Shown here piece after piece: positions 45,176 to 54,600 of a DNA stretch of 64,000 nt (positions within the stretch are counted from its first letter, which is position 1; each line of letters starts with the position of its first letter). The notes below the pieces were generated by a model that was not told the origin of the DNA, searched no databases, and was given only the letters and a program-made list of their open reading frames with translations. The DNA lies in assembly GCA_000309945.1 (NCBI GenBank), contig CM001633.1, positions 2,754,199 through 2,818,198 of the forward strand, written 5' to 3'. A program made the translations under genes and the position numbers. The DNA is from Leptolyngbyaceae cyanobacterium JSC-12. GTDB taxonomy: Bacteria > Cyanobacteriota > Cyanobacteriia > Leptolyngbyales > Leptolyngbyaceae.

Positions 45176-45868
45176 TCAATCATGATTCCAAAGAGCAATT
45201 CCCCCCAGCAAACCGGAGATATTCGGAACAATCTTGACCTTGGGGGGAAGGTCAAAATTGATATGTTTTGTATTGCCACCGCCGATGTAGAGCGTATCGA
45301 AGTTAAACAGGTTGTGTAAGGTGGCGATCGCCTCTGGAATACGCCGATTCCAGCGTTTCTTGCCAATTCGGTCTAGGGCGGCGCGTCCAAGTTGTTGTTC
45401 GTAGGTTTCGCCTTTGCGAAAGGGATGATGCCCCATTTCCAGGTTAGGGACTAATCGCCCATTGACAAATAGGGCAGAACCAAACCCTGTACCAAGCGTA
45501 ATTACTAACTCTACCCCATTGCCTGCAATCGCACCCAAGCCCTGCATATCCGCATCGTTAATAACACGAGTGGGTTTTCCAAGCCGTTGGATAAGTGCCG
45601 AACCTAAATCAAACAAGATCCAGTCTGAAGTTAAGTTTGCGGCTGTTTCAGTGATGCCAGCCCGCACGACTCCCGGAAAACCAACAGAAACGCGGTCAAA
45701 CTCATGCCCTTGTGCGAGCTTTGTGACTACATCCAGCACGGCATCGGGGGTTGCAGGTTGCGGTGTCTCCAGGCGATCGCGCTCAGTCAGCGGATTACCA
45801 TCCTCACTTAACACAATCACTTTAATTCCGCTGCCACCAATATCAACAGCAAGTGTACGTATTCCCAT
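45176..45868 (-). CDS. ppgK: Polyphosphate glucokinase (ROK family)
   Basis: This 230-residue protein begins TLAVDIGGSGIKVIVL (phosphate-1 motif) and contains SVGFPGVVRAG, the catalytic aspartate in VINDADMQGLGA, GTGFGSALFVNG, and LYIGGGNTKHINF. Length and ROK motifs match polyphosphate-dependent glucokinases, which phosphorylate glucose from polyphosphate or ATP. Its family zinc-binding cysteine cluster is lacking, as in actinobacterial PpgK. It converges with the GT4 gene and starts 91 bases after the end of mcdB. Confidence 0.85.
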   Translation of the reverse strand: MGIRTLAVDIGGSGIKVIVLSEDGNPLTERDRLETPQPATPDAVLDVVTKLAQGHEFDRVSVGFPGVVRAGITETAANLTSDWILFDLGSALIQRLGKPTRVINDADMQGLGAIAGNGVELVITLGTGFGSALFVNGRLVPNLEMGHHPFRKGETYEQQLGRAALDRIGKKRWNRRIPEAIATLHNLFNFDTLYIGGGNTKHINFDLPPKVKIVPNISGLLGGIALWNHD

Positions 45869-45958
45869 GAATTTGCATCGTGTTCACTTCTCTTTCTAGA
45901 AATTATGTTCGGCAAAAATAGAGCAGTCTAGAAATATGCAGAATCTTTTCACAGCGTT

Positions 45959-46540
45959 TTAGTCCACCCAGCCCAAGTCTTGCTCAGAAAACTGACCGGG
46001 TGTCTTCTCAGCAGCAGGAAAAATTGGATGGGCAAGGGAATCGGCTTGACGACGCAAAACCTCCTGCTGAGTCAGGGGTTTGGTTGCCAGGGATGGCGCA
46101 GATTTGGCGGGTTTGATAGAAGCTGCCATAGGCTTAGTAGTTGCTTCTGAGGTTTTGGGCTTTTGGGCAAGTTTTAGGGCTTCTAGTTCCTGCTTCAGTT
46201 GGGAATTCACATCAGCCAGTTGCAGTGCGGTTTGTTTGACTTCAGCCAATTCGGTTTCTAACTGATGATTGCGTTGTTCGACAGTCTGTAATTGGGTTTG
46301 CAGTTTCTTAGCCGTCGTTGTTTGAGCCTTCAAGTCTGTTTTCAGGCTCAAAACCTGTTGCTCTAACTCATTTTCGTGGTGTTGAGCTTTTTTTAGCGCC
46401 TCGTGTAGTTCTGCAAGTGCGATCGCATCTTCTCCATTCTCCACCGCCTCATCAGATGAAGTCGCCACCGCTTCAGATGTCGGATCAGCAGGTTTTTGAG
46501 CTTCCTCACGCAACAAATCCGAAAGACGTTTTCTAGCCAT
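45959..46540 (-). CDS. mcdB: McdB-like carboxysome positioning protein (type 2)
   Basis: I chose ATG 46540, giving 193 residues with GGAGG 5 bases upstream; a TTG at 46552 adds four. N-terminal RKRLSDLLREEAQK is a basic, charged patch. Residues of about 40-125 form a long Gln/Leu coiled coil. A disordered Lys/Pro/Ala segment follows, and the protein ends SEQDLGWVD, with a tryptophan near the C terminus. This layout (charged N terminus, Gln-rich coiled coil, invariant C-terminal Trp) is that described for McdB, which binds carboxysomes and stimulates McdA. The start codon overlaps the ParA stop (TAATG). The alternative is an unrelated ParA partner; family position makes McdB likely. Confidence 0.72.
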   Translation of the reverse strand: MARKRLSDLLREEAQKPADPTSEAVATSSDEAVENGEDAIALAELHEALKKAQHHENELEQQVLSLKTDLKAQTTTAKKLQTQLQTVEQRNHQLETELAEVKQTALQLADVNSQLKQELEALKLAQKPKTSEATTKPMAASIKPAKSAPSLATKPLTQQEVLRRQADSLAHPIFPAAEKTPGQFSEQDLGWVD

Positions 46541-47241
46541 TAGTTCCTCCAATCCCGCTGAATTTCATCGGCTGCACGACGATAGTCTGCTTCTGCTTCT
46601 CTTGCATTTTTGCCACGCCACTGGGCAATCGTCATCCCATCCAAAGCCGCCCGTTCATGCGCTTTGTAGGAGCGAATAAAGGCATTACAGGCAGGGATCC
46701 CCAATTCCATTAATGTATTCTGAGCTTCCAGTGCTTCTGCTAAACTGCGAGGATCAACCTTCGTTAAAAGCACTCGATGTGGCACCTTTGCCGGGATCAC
46801 AGCTGATCGCACTGTTTCAATCAACGCTGTTAAATCCATCGGGGCAGGCGGCGTTGGCAACACAACATAATCAGCCGCAGGCACAACCGCTGCTAATGCT
46901 TCTGAATTAAGAGCAGGCGGCGTATCCACCACGACCATATCGTAGTCAACCTCCCGCAGTTTTGCCAGAAAGGTTGGATTCGTTTCCTGAGTCAAATCAA
47001 ACCCGATCGCCGCACTGCTGCGTTCAACCCACCAAGTTGCTGAACCTTGAGGATCAGCATCTACCAGCAGGACTCGATAGTGCTCTGCCAGGGTTGCAGC
47101 GAGATTAACCGCTGTTGTTGTTTTACCAACTCCACCTTTGCCATTAAGCACAACCAATACCTTATTCGATGGCGACGCAGCTGGCGTGGAATGCCGCTTT
47201 GGAGATTTAGTTGTGGAGCGAGAAGATGATTTTGCAGACAC
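46540..47241 (-). CDS. mcdA: ParA-type ATPase, McdA-like (type 2)
   Basis: This 233-residue protein starts at GTG 47241. After a 25-residue Ser/Lys tail comes the deviant Walker [18 protein letters not shown] with the signature lysine, switch [13 protein letters not shown], Walker [12 protein letters not shown], and the C-terminal [15 protein letters not shown]. It is a nucleoid-binding ATPase of the ParA/MinD class. The coupled downstream gene fits McdB, so the pair probably distributes carboxysomes along the nucleoid. The retained lysine in KGGVGKTT is as in type 2 McdA. No ParB or parS-like site is near, which argues against plasmid or chromosome partitioning. Confidence 0.75.
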   Translation of the reverse strand: MSAKSSSRSTTKSPKRHSTPAASPSNKVLVVLNGKGGVGKTTTAVNLAATLAEHYRVLLVDADPQGSATWWVERSSAAIGFDLTQETNPTFLAKLREVDYDMVVVDTPPALNSEALAAVVPAADYVVLPTPPAPMDLTALIETVRSAVIPAKVPHRVLLTKVDPRSLAEALEAQNTLMELGIPACNAFIRSYKAHERAALDGMTIAQWRGKNAREAEADYRRAADEIQRDWRN

Positions 47242-47302
47242 AATTGTTTAGCCACTCTGACTTCACGGCTAGACTATACCGCGTTCTTCCAGGGTAGAGC
47301 GG

Positions 47303-47863
47303 CTAAACCCTACAAATATTTTTGTTTGATGTCAGAGACAGGAATCGGAGATGAGGAGACGTCTGACTTCCTAACTTAATCGTGACCTGCAACTTATAGC
47401 TGGCATTCCCCCGAGTACCACCGACAATCACTTGATAATCGCCAGATTGGGGCAAAACCCCTGTCCAGTTAATGGTTTCTGGATCGAGAATACGGCGTTG
47501 TCCTGCTTTATTAGGAGGGGCTTTGAGTTCAAAGACGGCATTGTTTTCCAGGGAGGTAATTTTGATGATCATGGTTTGCCCTTTGGATGCGCCCACCAGA
47601 TAAATATCACGAGTGCCTCGGATGACAGCGTCTTCGATCGTTGCGGAGATGGCACCAGGAGCAAAGCGAATACGACGAACTCTGGACTGCTGCGCCAACT
47701 GCACAGGCTGCGTGCTTACGGCTGGGTTTAACACGATAGAAGCCGTCTTAGAGGAAGGCATCTCTGGTGGTTGGGCAGTGGGAGTAGGAAAGGAGTTGGC
47801 TAGCGTCAAAAGGAGCGATAGGGGTGCGATCGCCAGAATTGAAACCTGCTTAAAATTGCGCAT
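47303..47863 (-). CDS. Secreted beta-sandwich protein of unknown function
   Basis: This 186-residue protein has a signal peptide (AIAPLSLLLTLANSF) and a Pro/Thr linker. The core (RIRFAPGAISATIEDAVIRGTRDIYLVGASKGQTMIIKI, then VVGGTRGNASYKLQVTI) has the repeat seen in cyanobacterial secreted beta-sandwich domains that look like lysozyme-inhibitor or pre-peptidase folds. About 20 residues trail the last strand and may be spurious extension. The role is unknown. An A-T-C-C-C-T-C-C-G hairpin follows the upstream glgA gene. Confidence 0.65.
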   Translation of the reverse strand: MRNFKQVSILAIAPLSLLLTLANSFPTPTAQPPEMPSSKTASIVLNPAVSTQPVQLAQQSRVRRIRFAPGAISATIEDAVIRGTRDIYLVGASKGQTMIIKITSLENNAVFELKAPPNKAGQRRILDPETINWTGVLPQSGDYQVIVGGTRGNASYKLQVTIKLGSQTSPHLRFLSLTSNKNICRV

Positions 47864-47895
47864 TATTAACCGTGCTCGAGGAGTACCTTATCCAG

Positions 47896-47933
47896 ATCCC
47901 TCCGAATCGCCGTTCATCAGGAAACGGAGGGAT
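47896..47933. terminator. Nine-pair GC hairpin between glgA and the secreted-protein gene
   Basis: ATCCCTCCG (47896-47904) and CGGAGGGAT (47925-47933) pair perfectly with a 20-base loop. There is no T run on either strand, so it may be an RNA-stability or processing element rather than a terminator. Confidence 0.5.
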
Positions 47934-47946
47934 GGAAGTATCAACG

Positions 47947-49407
47947 CTACAAGACTAACTCTGGCTTTTTCGAGGTTGGGTCAGTTGATTGGGACTCGGT
48001 TGCTGAAGTCGGCGTTGGTTCGTCCGCCTCTGGTCCCAGCAGATCACGATACAGTTTTTCATACTCGATCGCAGACTTTTTCCAGCTAAAGTCCTGTGCC
48101 ATTGCCCGCTGTTGCAACTCATGCCAGTAGTGTTTATAGCGGAATCCTTCCCAGGCGCGCACAATACACGTGTACAGATCCAGTGGCTCGTAGCGATCAA
48201 AACAGTAACCTGTTCCAGCGTGGTTCATTGGGTCATGGTGGGTCACAGTATCTACCAAACCACCCGTCCGTCGTACAATGGGGATACAACCATAGCGCAT
48301 CGACAGCATCTGGCTAATGCCACAGGGTTCAAACCGAGAGGGCATCAAGAACCCATCGCATCCAGCATAAATCCGCCGTGCCAGAATATCATTGTGCAGT
48401 AAATACACCGACATCCGCCCTGGATAGCGGGATGCTAAATGCCACATTTGGGTTTCATAGTAGCGCTCACCCGTTCCCAACAAAATCATTTGAGCATCGG
48501 AATATGCCATGAAGCGATCAAGAATCTGAATCACCAGATCCAACCCTTTCTGTTCCACTAAGCGGGTTACCATACCCAATAGAAAAACTTCAGAATTAAC
48601 TCCCAAACCCACTTCTTCCTGAAGTGACACCTTATTTGCTATTCGCTCTTCCAGGGTTTCAGCGGTAAACGTGCGGTTCAAACTTTTGTCGGTTGCAGGA
48701 TTGTAGGATTCAGTATCAATTCCATTCAGGATACCCGACAATTTACCGCTAATGAACGACATCAACCCTTCCAGTTGTTCCCCATAGGCAGGGGTTTGAA
48801 TTTGCTTGGCGTAGGTAGGAGATACAGTAGTGACGCGATCAGCAAACTGAACGGCTGCTGCCATGGTGTTGTGTCCTTGCATATACCAGGGGCACCAGGT
48901 AATTTGTTCTAACCGCCAACGCCATGGTCCCTGATACGCCAGGTTGTGAATGGTGAAAACTGTACGAATGTCAGGAGTTTCGTGCATCCAAACCGGAATC
49001 ATTCCTGTATGCCAGTCGTTGCAGTGCACAATCTGGGGTCGCCAAGTGCCGTAATTCCAGATAAACTCCGCTGCTCCATTGGCAAACAGGGTAAACCGCC
49101 AATCTTCGTCTTCGCCGTAGTAAATTCGACGGGGTTCAAACACAGGATGCCCAAATAGATATAAGGGAACATCGGAATTGGGCAAGGTGGTTTCATAGAT
49201 ATGAAAATCCTGGAACATCGCGCTACCCTGCCAGATGGGTTCTTTAGGAACCCGGACTTTGTCTGATAGGAAGCCGTAGTAAGGCATGAATACTCGAACA
49301 TCATGCCCCATCTTTTTTAAGACTTTCGGTAATGCCCCAACAACATCAGCCATGCCGCCGACTTTTGCTAATGGAGCTGCTTCGGCAGCAACAAACAGGA
49401 TTCGCAT
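47947..49407 (-). CDS. glgA: Glycogen synthase
   Basis: This 486-residue GT5 enzyme transfers glucose from ADP-glucose to growing alpha-1,4-glucan. The N-terminal [21 protein letters not shown] holds the K-x-G-G ADP-glucose site, and [40 protein letters not shown] and [17 protein letters not shown] match the family with its E-x(7)-E-like motif. The C-terminal 25 residues are polar and low in complexity. Carbohydrate storage is its role here, next to a GT4 enzyme and polyphosphate glucokinase. Confidence 0.95.
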   Translation of the reverse strand: MRILFVAAEAAPLAKVGGMADVVGALPKVLKKMGHDVRVFMPYYGFLSDKVRVPKEPIWQGSAMFQDFHIYETTLPNSDVPLYLFGHPVFEPRRIYYGEDEDWRFTLFANGAAEFIWNYGTWRPQIVHCNDWHTGMIPVWMHETPDIRTVFTIHNLAYQGPWRWRLEQITWCPWYMQGHNTMAAAVQFADRVTTVSPTYAKQIQTPAYGEQLEGLMSFISGKLSGILNGIDTESYNPATDKSLNRTFTAETLEERIANKVSLQEEVGLGVNSEVFLLGMVTRLVEQKGLDLVIQILDRFMAYSDAQMILLGTGERYYETQMWHLASRYPGRMSVYLLHNDILARRIYAGCDGFLMPSRFEPCGISQMLSMRYGCIPIVRRTGGLVDTVTHHDPMNHAGTGYCFDRYEPLDLYTCIVRAWEGFRYKHYWHELQQRAMAQDFSWKKSAIEYEKLYRDLLGPEADEPTPTSATESQSTDPTSKKPELVL

Positions 49408-49750
49408 GACCTAACTTAAACCCCTTCAATGGTTTACTTGATTTCAATCTAGCGGTACGGGTGACCAAATGAGATTCGCACTGTGATCATAAACCAGCAA
49501 GGGACTCCCATCGCGGTTTAGGGCAGGTTACTTTCTAACCAAATCACGTTAAGGCTGCTAGACGTGTACAAATCGCAAAAGGTTACCCACTAAGGCTTTC
49601 ACGTTCTAATTTTGGACTGTGTAAACATTTTTGATCAGTAGCAGAGAGGTCGTTCTACTACTGGTTAAATTAGGAAACTTAGTTGGATTTTGTTCAGTCA
49701 ACCATTAACGGCTTTGTTTGCTTTAGCCGCTTTTGCTATCTTTCACCGTT
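49408..49750. other. Gap upstream of glgA without a gene
   Basis: About 340 bases. It should contain the glgA promoter. I see no RNA gene or strong hairpin. It runs into a broken coding fragment at 49751. Confidence 0.4.
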
Positions 49751-49885
49751 CGCGATCGCGGTATGCTGCATTATCAACTCAAGCATTTCCCCTGCACTGA
49801 ACAAGATTTGAAGCGCTACCTGAAGCTGGCACCTAAAGCAGAAGATGCCAGCCTGATTCAAGGAATGCTCGACACCATACAGTAA
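49751..49885 (+). pseudogene. C-terminal fragment of a TPR/SirB1-type protein
   Basis: The frame reads R-D-R-G-M-L-H-Y-Q-L-K-H-F and then DLKRYLKLAPKAEDASLIQ to a TAA at 49883. This is the closing TPR unit of SirB1/transglutaminase-like proteins (RDRG-x-L-x-Y-Q-L ... DL-x-x-YL-x-L-A-P). An in-frame stop lies about 24 bases upstream of the R-D-R-G, and the N-terminal domain is not present. Only about 44 codons survive, so it is a remnant beside hemC. Confidence 0.65.
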
Positions 49886-49905
49886 TGATTAACCAAAACA
49901 ACTAA

Positions 49906-50886
49906 CTAGCTACGCTCAACTGTTGCCAAAATTTCATCCAGAATGGCTTGCGCACCCTGTTGTCGCATTCGTTGCGCCAGCGCTGTTCCCAATTGTTCTG
50001 CTTCTTCAGCAACGCCAGTAATGGTGTCTTTTACCAGTTGCTTACCATCCAAGCTAGCGACAATGCCTGTCAGGGTTAAGGAGTCACCATCCAACACAGT
50101 ATTGACCCCAATGGGCACCTGACAGCCGCCTTCTAGCTCCCGCAAAAAAGCACGTTCAGCATAGCAGCGATAGGCCGTAGGTGGATGGTTCAACGCTTTC
50201 AGCAATGTCAAAATTTCGCTATCATCGCTGCGGCACTCGATTCCTAACGCACCCTGCCCCACGGCATGGAGCGAAATTTCTGCTGGAATAATTTGGTGAA
50301 TCCGGTCTGCCATATCTAGCCGTTGCAAACCTGCTGCTGCCAGAATCAACGCATCGTATTCACCGGCATCCAGTTTTGCCAGGCGAGTGTTGAGGTTACC
50401 CCGCACATCTTTGAAGCTAAGGTGGGGGAAATAATGCCGCAGTTGGGCAAGTCTCCGCAATGAAGAAGTACCAATCACGGCTCCCGCTGGAAGGGTTTCT
50501 AGTTGTTTATCTTTGTGATTCGCATGAACCACGAGAGCATCGGCTGGATTTTCCCGCTCCGTGACGCAGCCCAGCATCAATCCTTCAGGCAAACGAGTCG
50601 GTAAATCTTTGAGGGAATGCACGGCAAAGTCAATGTCGCCATTCAACATCCCCACTTCTAACTCTTTCGTGAACAGCCCTTTGTCCCCGATTTTCGCCAG
50701 CGCTACGTCCAAAATTTTGTCGCCCTGGGTGCTCATGGTGTGAACTTCAAAGGTGCGATCAGGAAAAGCCTTCTGCAACTCGCCTTTAACCCAGTAGGTT
50801 TGCACCAGCGCCAGTTGACTTTTACGAGAGCCGATGCGGATGGTGCGATTTGAGGTGGAAACGGAAGGCGATGCGGCTAGGGACAT
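49906..50886 (-). CDS. hemC: Hydroxymethylbilane synthase (porphobilinogen deaminase)
   Basis: This 326-residue enzyme joins four porphobilinogens into hydroxymethylbilane for heme and chlorophyll. It shows the N-terminal [33 protein letters not shown] with the lysine/aspartate catalytic region, [26 protein letters not shown], and [10 protein letters not shown] with the cofactor-binding cysteine. Length is normal. It is transcribed toward the TPR remnant. Confidence 0.97.
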   Translation of the reverse strand: MSLAASPSVSTSNRTIRIGSRKSQLALVQTYWVKGELQKAFPDRTFEVHTMSTQGDKILDVALAKIGDKGLFTKELEVGMLNGDIDFAVHSLKDLPTRLPEGLMLGCVTERENPADALVVHANHKDKQLETLPAGAVIGTSSLRRLAQLRHYFPHLSFKDVRGNLNTRLAKLDAGEYDALILAAAGLQRLDMADRIHQIIPAEISLHAVGQGALGIECRSDDSEILTLLKALNHPPTAYRCYAERAFLRELEGGCQVPIGVNTVLDGDSLTLTGIVASLDGKQLVKDTITGVAEEAEQLGTALAQRMRQQGAQAILDEILATVERS

Positions 50887-50974
50887 ATCGCGAATCTAAA
50901 ATACGTTTGTAAAGTGACTTTTCTCACATTACCGCAGTGTGTCCCCCAACTGCTGGCGTTGCCAGGTTTTGACT

Positions 50975-51008
50975 GTTACAGATAATTAAGCCTACCTAAT
51001 TATGTAAC
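50975..51008. repeat. Inverted repeat upstream of hemC
   Basis: GTTACA-GA-TAATTA and TAATTATGTAAC pair in 12 positions with a two-base bulge around an eight-base loop. It is 89 bases before the hemC start within the 716-bp gap 50887-51602. The rest of that gap has small open frames I do not trust and no RNA gene that I see. Confidence 0.5.
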
Positions 51009-51602
51009 TGTTCCACCCGCCGACTTGAGCAACGAGCAATGGGAATTTTGTATGGAATCTATGGTGGCGCAGCTTCGATGTCTCCAGTGATGAGTTTGAA
51101 CGAAATTAGGAGCGTGCGATCGTAGCTTAGCTTACCCGCGCCCCAGCAGCGATCGCGTCCGCATCGACATCAACAATTTTTGTTACAAGGATTTGCGTTT
51201 TACACAGATAAACCAGTCACGTGCACTGGTGTCTGTAGAGTCACAAGCGGCTGGTATTGAAAGGATTTCATTCTGCACTGCCGAATATTCTCTACTCTAT
51301 CGATGGTATCGCTTCATACAATCTTTATGTTCGATGTCATCTGGTGAACTTAACACGCCTAGCTCGGCGGTGTTACGGTGCTTGCAGAATTTGCACAACA
51401 CATTAATTTCAGGCTGATCACGGCTGTGCTTCCAGTGTGAAGCTGGGGTAAAGCGGTGCAGACCTGTTTGTTTGCCTCCCAATATTTCAGTTGGTGCAGG
51501 CAATCTTGACGTGTCAACTTTTGCTGCGTTAGCACGCTGCTTCTCAAATGCCCGCAAGGGGTTGCCCAACTTATTACCGTCACCTGTTAAGGATTTTTAC
51601 CC

Positions 51603-54600
51603 ATGCCTTCCATCTCCGTTCGTTTTGCCCAGTTCAACGCATCCCTGAACCGCAACAGTTCTGGACAATTGGTTCGCGACCTTTCCACGCCTGACAACGC
51701 TCAAGCAAAAGCGGTGGCCGAAATCATTCAACGCACTAACGCCGACGTGTTGTTGATCAACGAGTTTGACTATGTGGATGCCGATCCATTAGAACCCGTC
51801 CGGTTATTGCAACAAAATTACCTGTTGGTCAGCCAAAACGGTGCCACGCCCATTAATTATCCCTACGTCTACATTGCTCCCTCCAACACTGGTATCGCCA
51901 CTGGGTTTGATTTGAACAATAACGGAGTCGCAGTCACAACGCCTGAAACTCCAGGCTATGGGGATGATGCTTTTGGGTTTGGGCAATTTCCAGGCCAGTT
52001 TGGCATGTTGCTGCTCTCCAAATACCCCATTGATGAAGAAAGAGTTCGCACCTTTCAGACCTTTTTATGGAAGGATATGCCTGGCAACCTATTGACCAAC
52101 GACCCCACAGTAGACAATCCCGCCACGCCTGTTAACGAGAATCTGGGTGGCTTCTACTCGGCAGAAGAACAAGAAATCTTGCGGCTGTCTTCCAAGAGTC
52201 ATTGGGATGTGCCAATTCTGTTACCCAATGGAGAAGTGGTTCATGCGCTGGTGAGCCATCCCACTCCACCTGTTTTTGATGGTCCCGAAGACCGCAACGG
52301 TAAGCGTAACTATGACGAAATTCGTTTCTGGTCAGACTATGTAACCCCTGGCAAAGGGGACTATATCTACGATGACAACGGCATTCGGGGTGGATTAGTA
52401 CCTGGTTCCAGTTTTGTGATCATGGGTGACCAGAATGCTGATCCCAACGATGGCGACAGCTACAATCGGGCAATTTTACAACTGCTGCAAAACCCCAACA
52501 TTAACACCAACAGCATTCCTAGTAGCCCCGGTGGCTCGCAGCAAGCCGCTTTGCAGGGGGGCGCTAATGCGACTCATCGCTCCAATCCTGCATTTGACAC
52601 AGCAGATTTTGCTGATACCGCTCCTGGTAACTTGCGGGCAGATTACGTGCTCCCTTCTGCTGATCTGGATATTACTAACTCTGGCATCTTTTGGCCGCTT
52701 AACACTGATCCCACCTTTCCTCTAGTGGGCACATTTAACCCAGCGCTGCCTGGCGGCTTCCCCAGTTCTGATCACCGTTTGGTGTATGTGGATGTGGAAG
52801 TAGGGACGACGCGAACGGGTAGAACTGTACTGGAACCGACCTTCCAGGGACAGGTGATTATTCCTACTGGGTTTGTGCCTGCGGGGGCGGCTGGAACTGT
52901 AAATGGAATGGCGATTCAATTGGGTGGCTTGTCTGGTGTGACCTATGATGCTGCAACCAATCGCTATTTCGCGATTTCTGATGATCGCGCTGAAAATGGT
53001 CCTGCCCGTTTCTACACTTTTACGGCTAATCTGAGCAGCGGCTTGTTGGGGTCTGGTGGAGTAGAGTTTATCAACGTCACTCCAATCCGGCAGGCAGATG
53101 GCAGCCTCTTTCCCCGTCTCAGCCTCGACCCAGAAGGCATTGCCCTCACCAAAAACAACACCGTCTTCATCTCCTCGGAAGGGGAGGCAAACGCTGCTGC
53201 AGGACGCGTCACTAATCCGTTTGTAAACGAATATCGGCTGGATGGCTCATTGCTGCGATCGCTACCAGTTCCCGACAAGTTTTTGCCTAAGTTTCAAGAC
53301 ACCAACGGCAATGGCATCATCGATGCAGGCGATACTCAAATCAGCGGCGTTCGCAACAACCTGGCATTTGAAAGTCTGACCATCACTCCTAGCAACAAAA
53401 CCCTATTCACCGCGACTGAGAACGCCCTCTTCCAGGATGGAGTTGTTGCTAGCGTTACTAGTGGCAGTCGTTCCCGGATTTTGCAGTACAATTTGCTGTC
53501 CGGTCAGCCAGAGAAAGAGTATCTGTACGAAGTGGATGCAGTAGCACAAGCCCCCAACCCAGCCACTGCCTTCAGTACTAATGGGTTAGTTGAGCTGCTG
53601 GCACTGGACGATCGCGGTACGCTGCTTGCTGTGGAGCGATCGTTCTCTGCAGGCGTTCCTGGCACAGGCAACACCATCAAAATCTATGAAGTCAGCTTGC
53701 AGGGTGCAACTGATATTAGTGTCTATGACTCACTCAATAGTCTCACGCCTGAGCAACTGGCTGCGATCACCCCGGTTCAGAAGCGGCTTCTGCTCAACCT
53801 GAATAACCTCAACCTGCCCACAGGAACCGACAACATCGAAGGCATTACCTTTGGTCCCAAACTACCGGATGGTCGTCAGTCAATTGTCCTGGTAAGCGAC
53901 AACAATTTTAGCCAAACGCAATTCACTCAAATTCTGGCGATCGGTGCAGAAATTTTGCCTACAGTTGCGCCCACTGTGGAAACTCGCCCCACCCTCCTGA
54001 ACAATGATAAAGAACGGGCAGACGCAGACGATCCAGCCATCTACGTGCATCCTGATGATGCAGCCAACAGTTTTGTAATCACGGCGGTAAAGGATGGCGG
54101 AATTCGAGTCTATGACTTGGGTGGCAGGCTGATCCAAACCATTGCTCCTAATAATGTGCGTTACAACAATGTAGATGTGCTGTATGGCTTTAATCTGGGC
54201 TGTGAGACGGTAGACTTAGCGATCGCAACAGACCGCCGCAACGATAAAGTCGTCATCTTCAGAATTAACCCCGACAGTACAGACGGTACCTACCTTACAG
54301 ACATTACCGACAGCAGTGTTGGCACTCTATTCCAATCTGCCCCCTTTCTGCCACCCTACTCCACTTCTACTCGCAGCGCCTATGGCATTGCTGCCTACAG
54401 CAGCCCTGTCACTGGGGAGGATTATGTTTTTGTCAATCGCCGCCAAACTGGGGATGTGGTTCAACTCAAATTAATTGATGCTGGCAATGGCAAGGTTGGA
54501 ATAGAAGCCATTCGTAACTTTACAGTTCCGATTCCGCCTGGTGCCCCTGCCAACACTAACCCACAGCTTGAGGGGATGGTGGTGGATAAGGAAACGGGCA

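Noticed and set aside
46540-47241. Plasmid or prophage partition system
   Set aside because: No ParB, replication gene or phage gene is near, and the partner resembles McdB rather than ParB.
51193-51569. Overlapping small frames before the phosphoesterase gene
   Set aside because: The 74- and 90-codon frames are on opposite strands, lack ribosome sites and show no domain.
51300-51602. Pho box before the phosphoesterase gene
   Set aside because: I looked for tandem CTTAACCT-like 8-mers spaced by 3 bases and found only weak partial matches.
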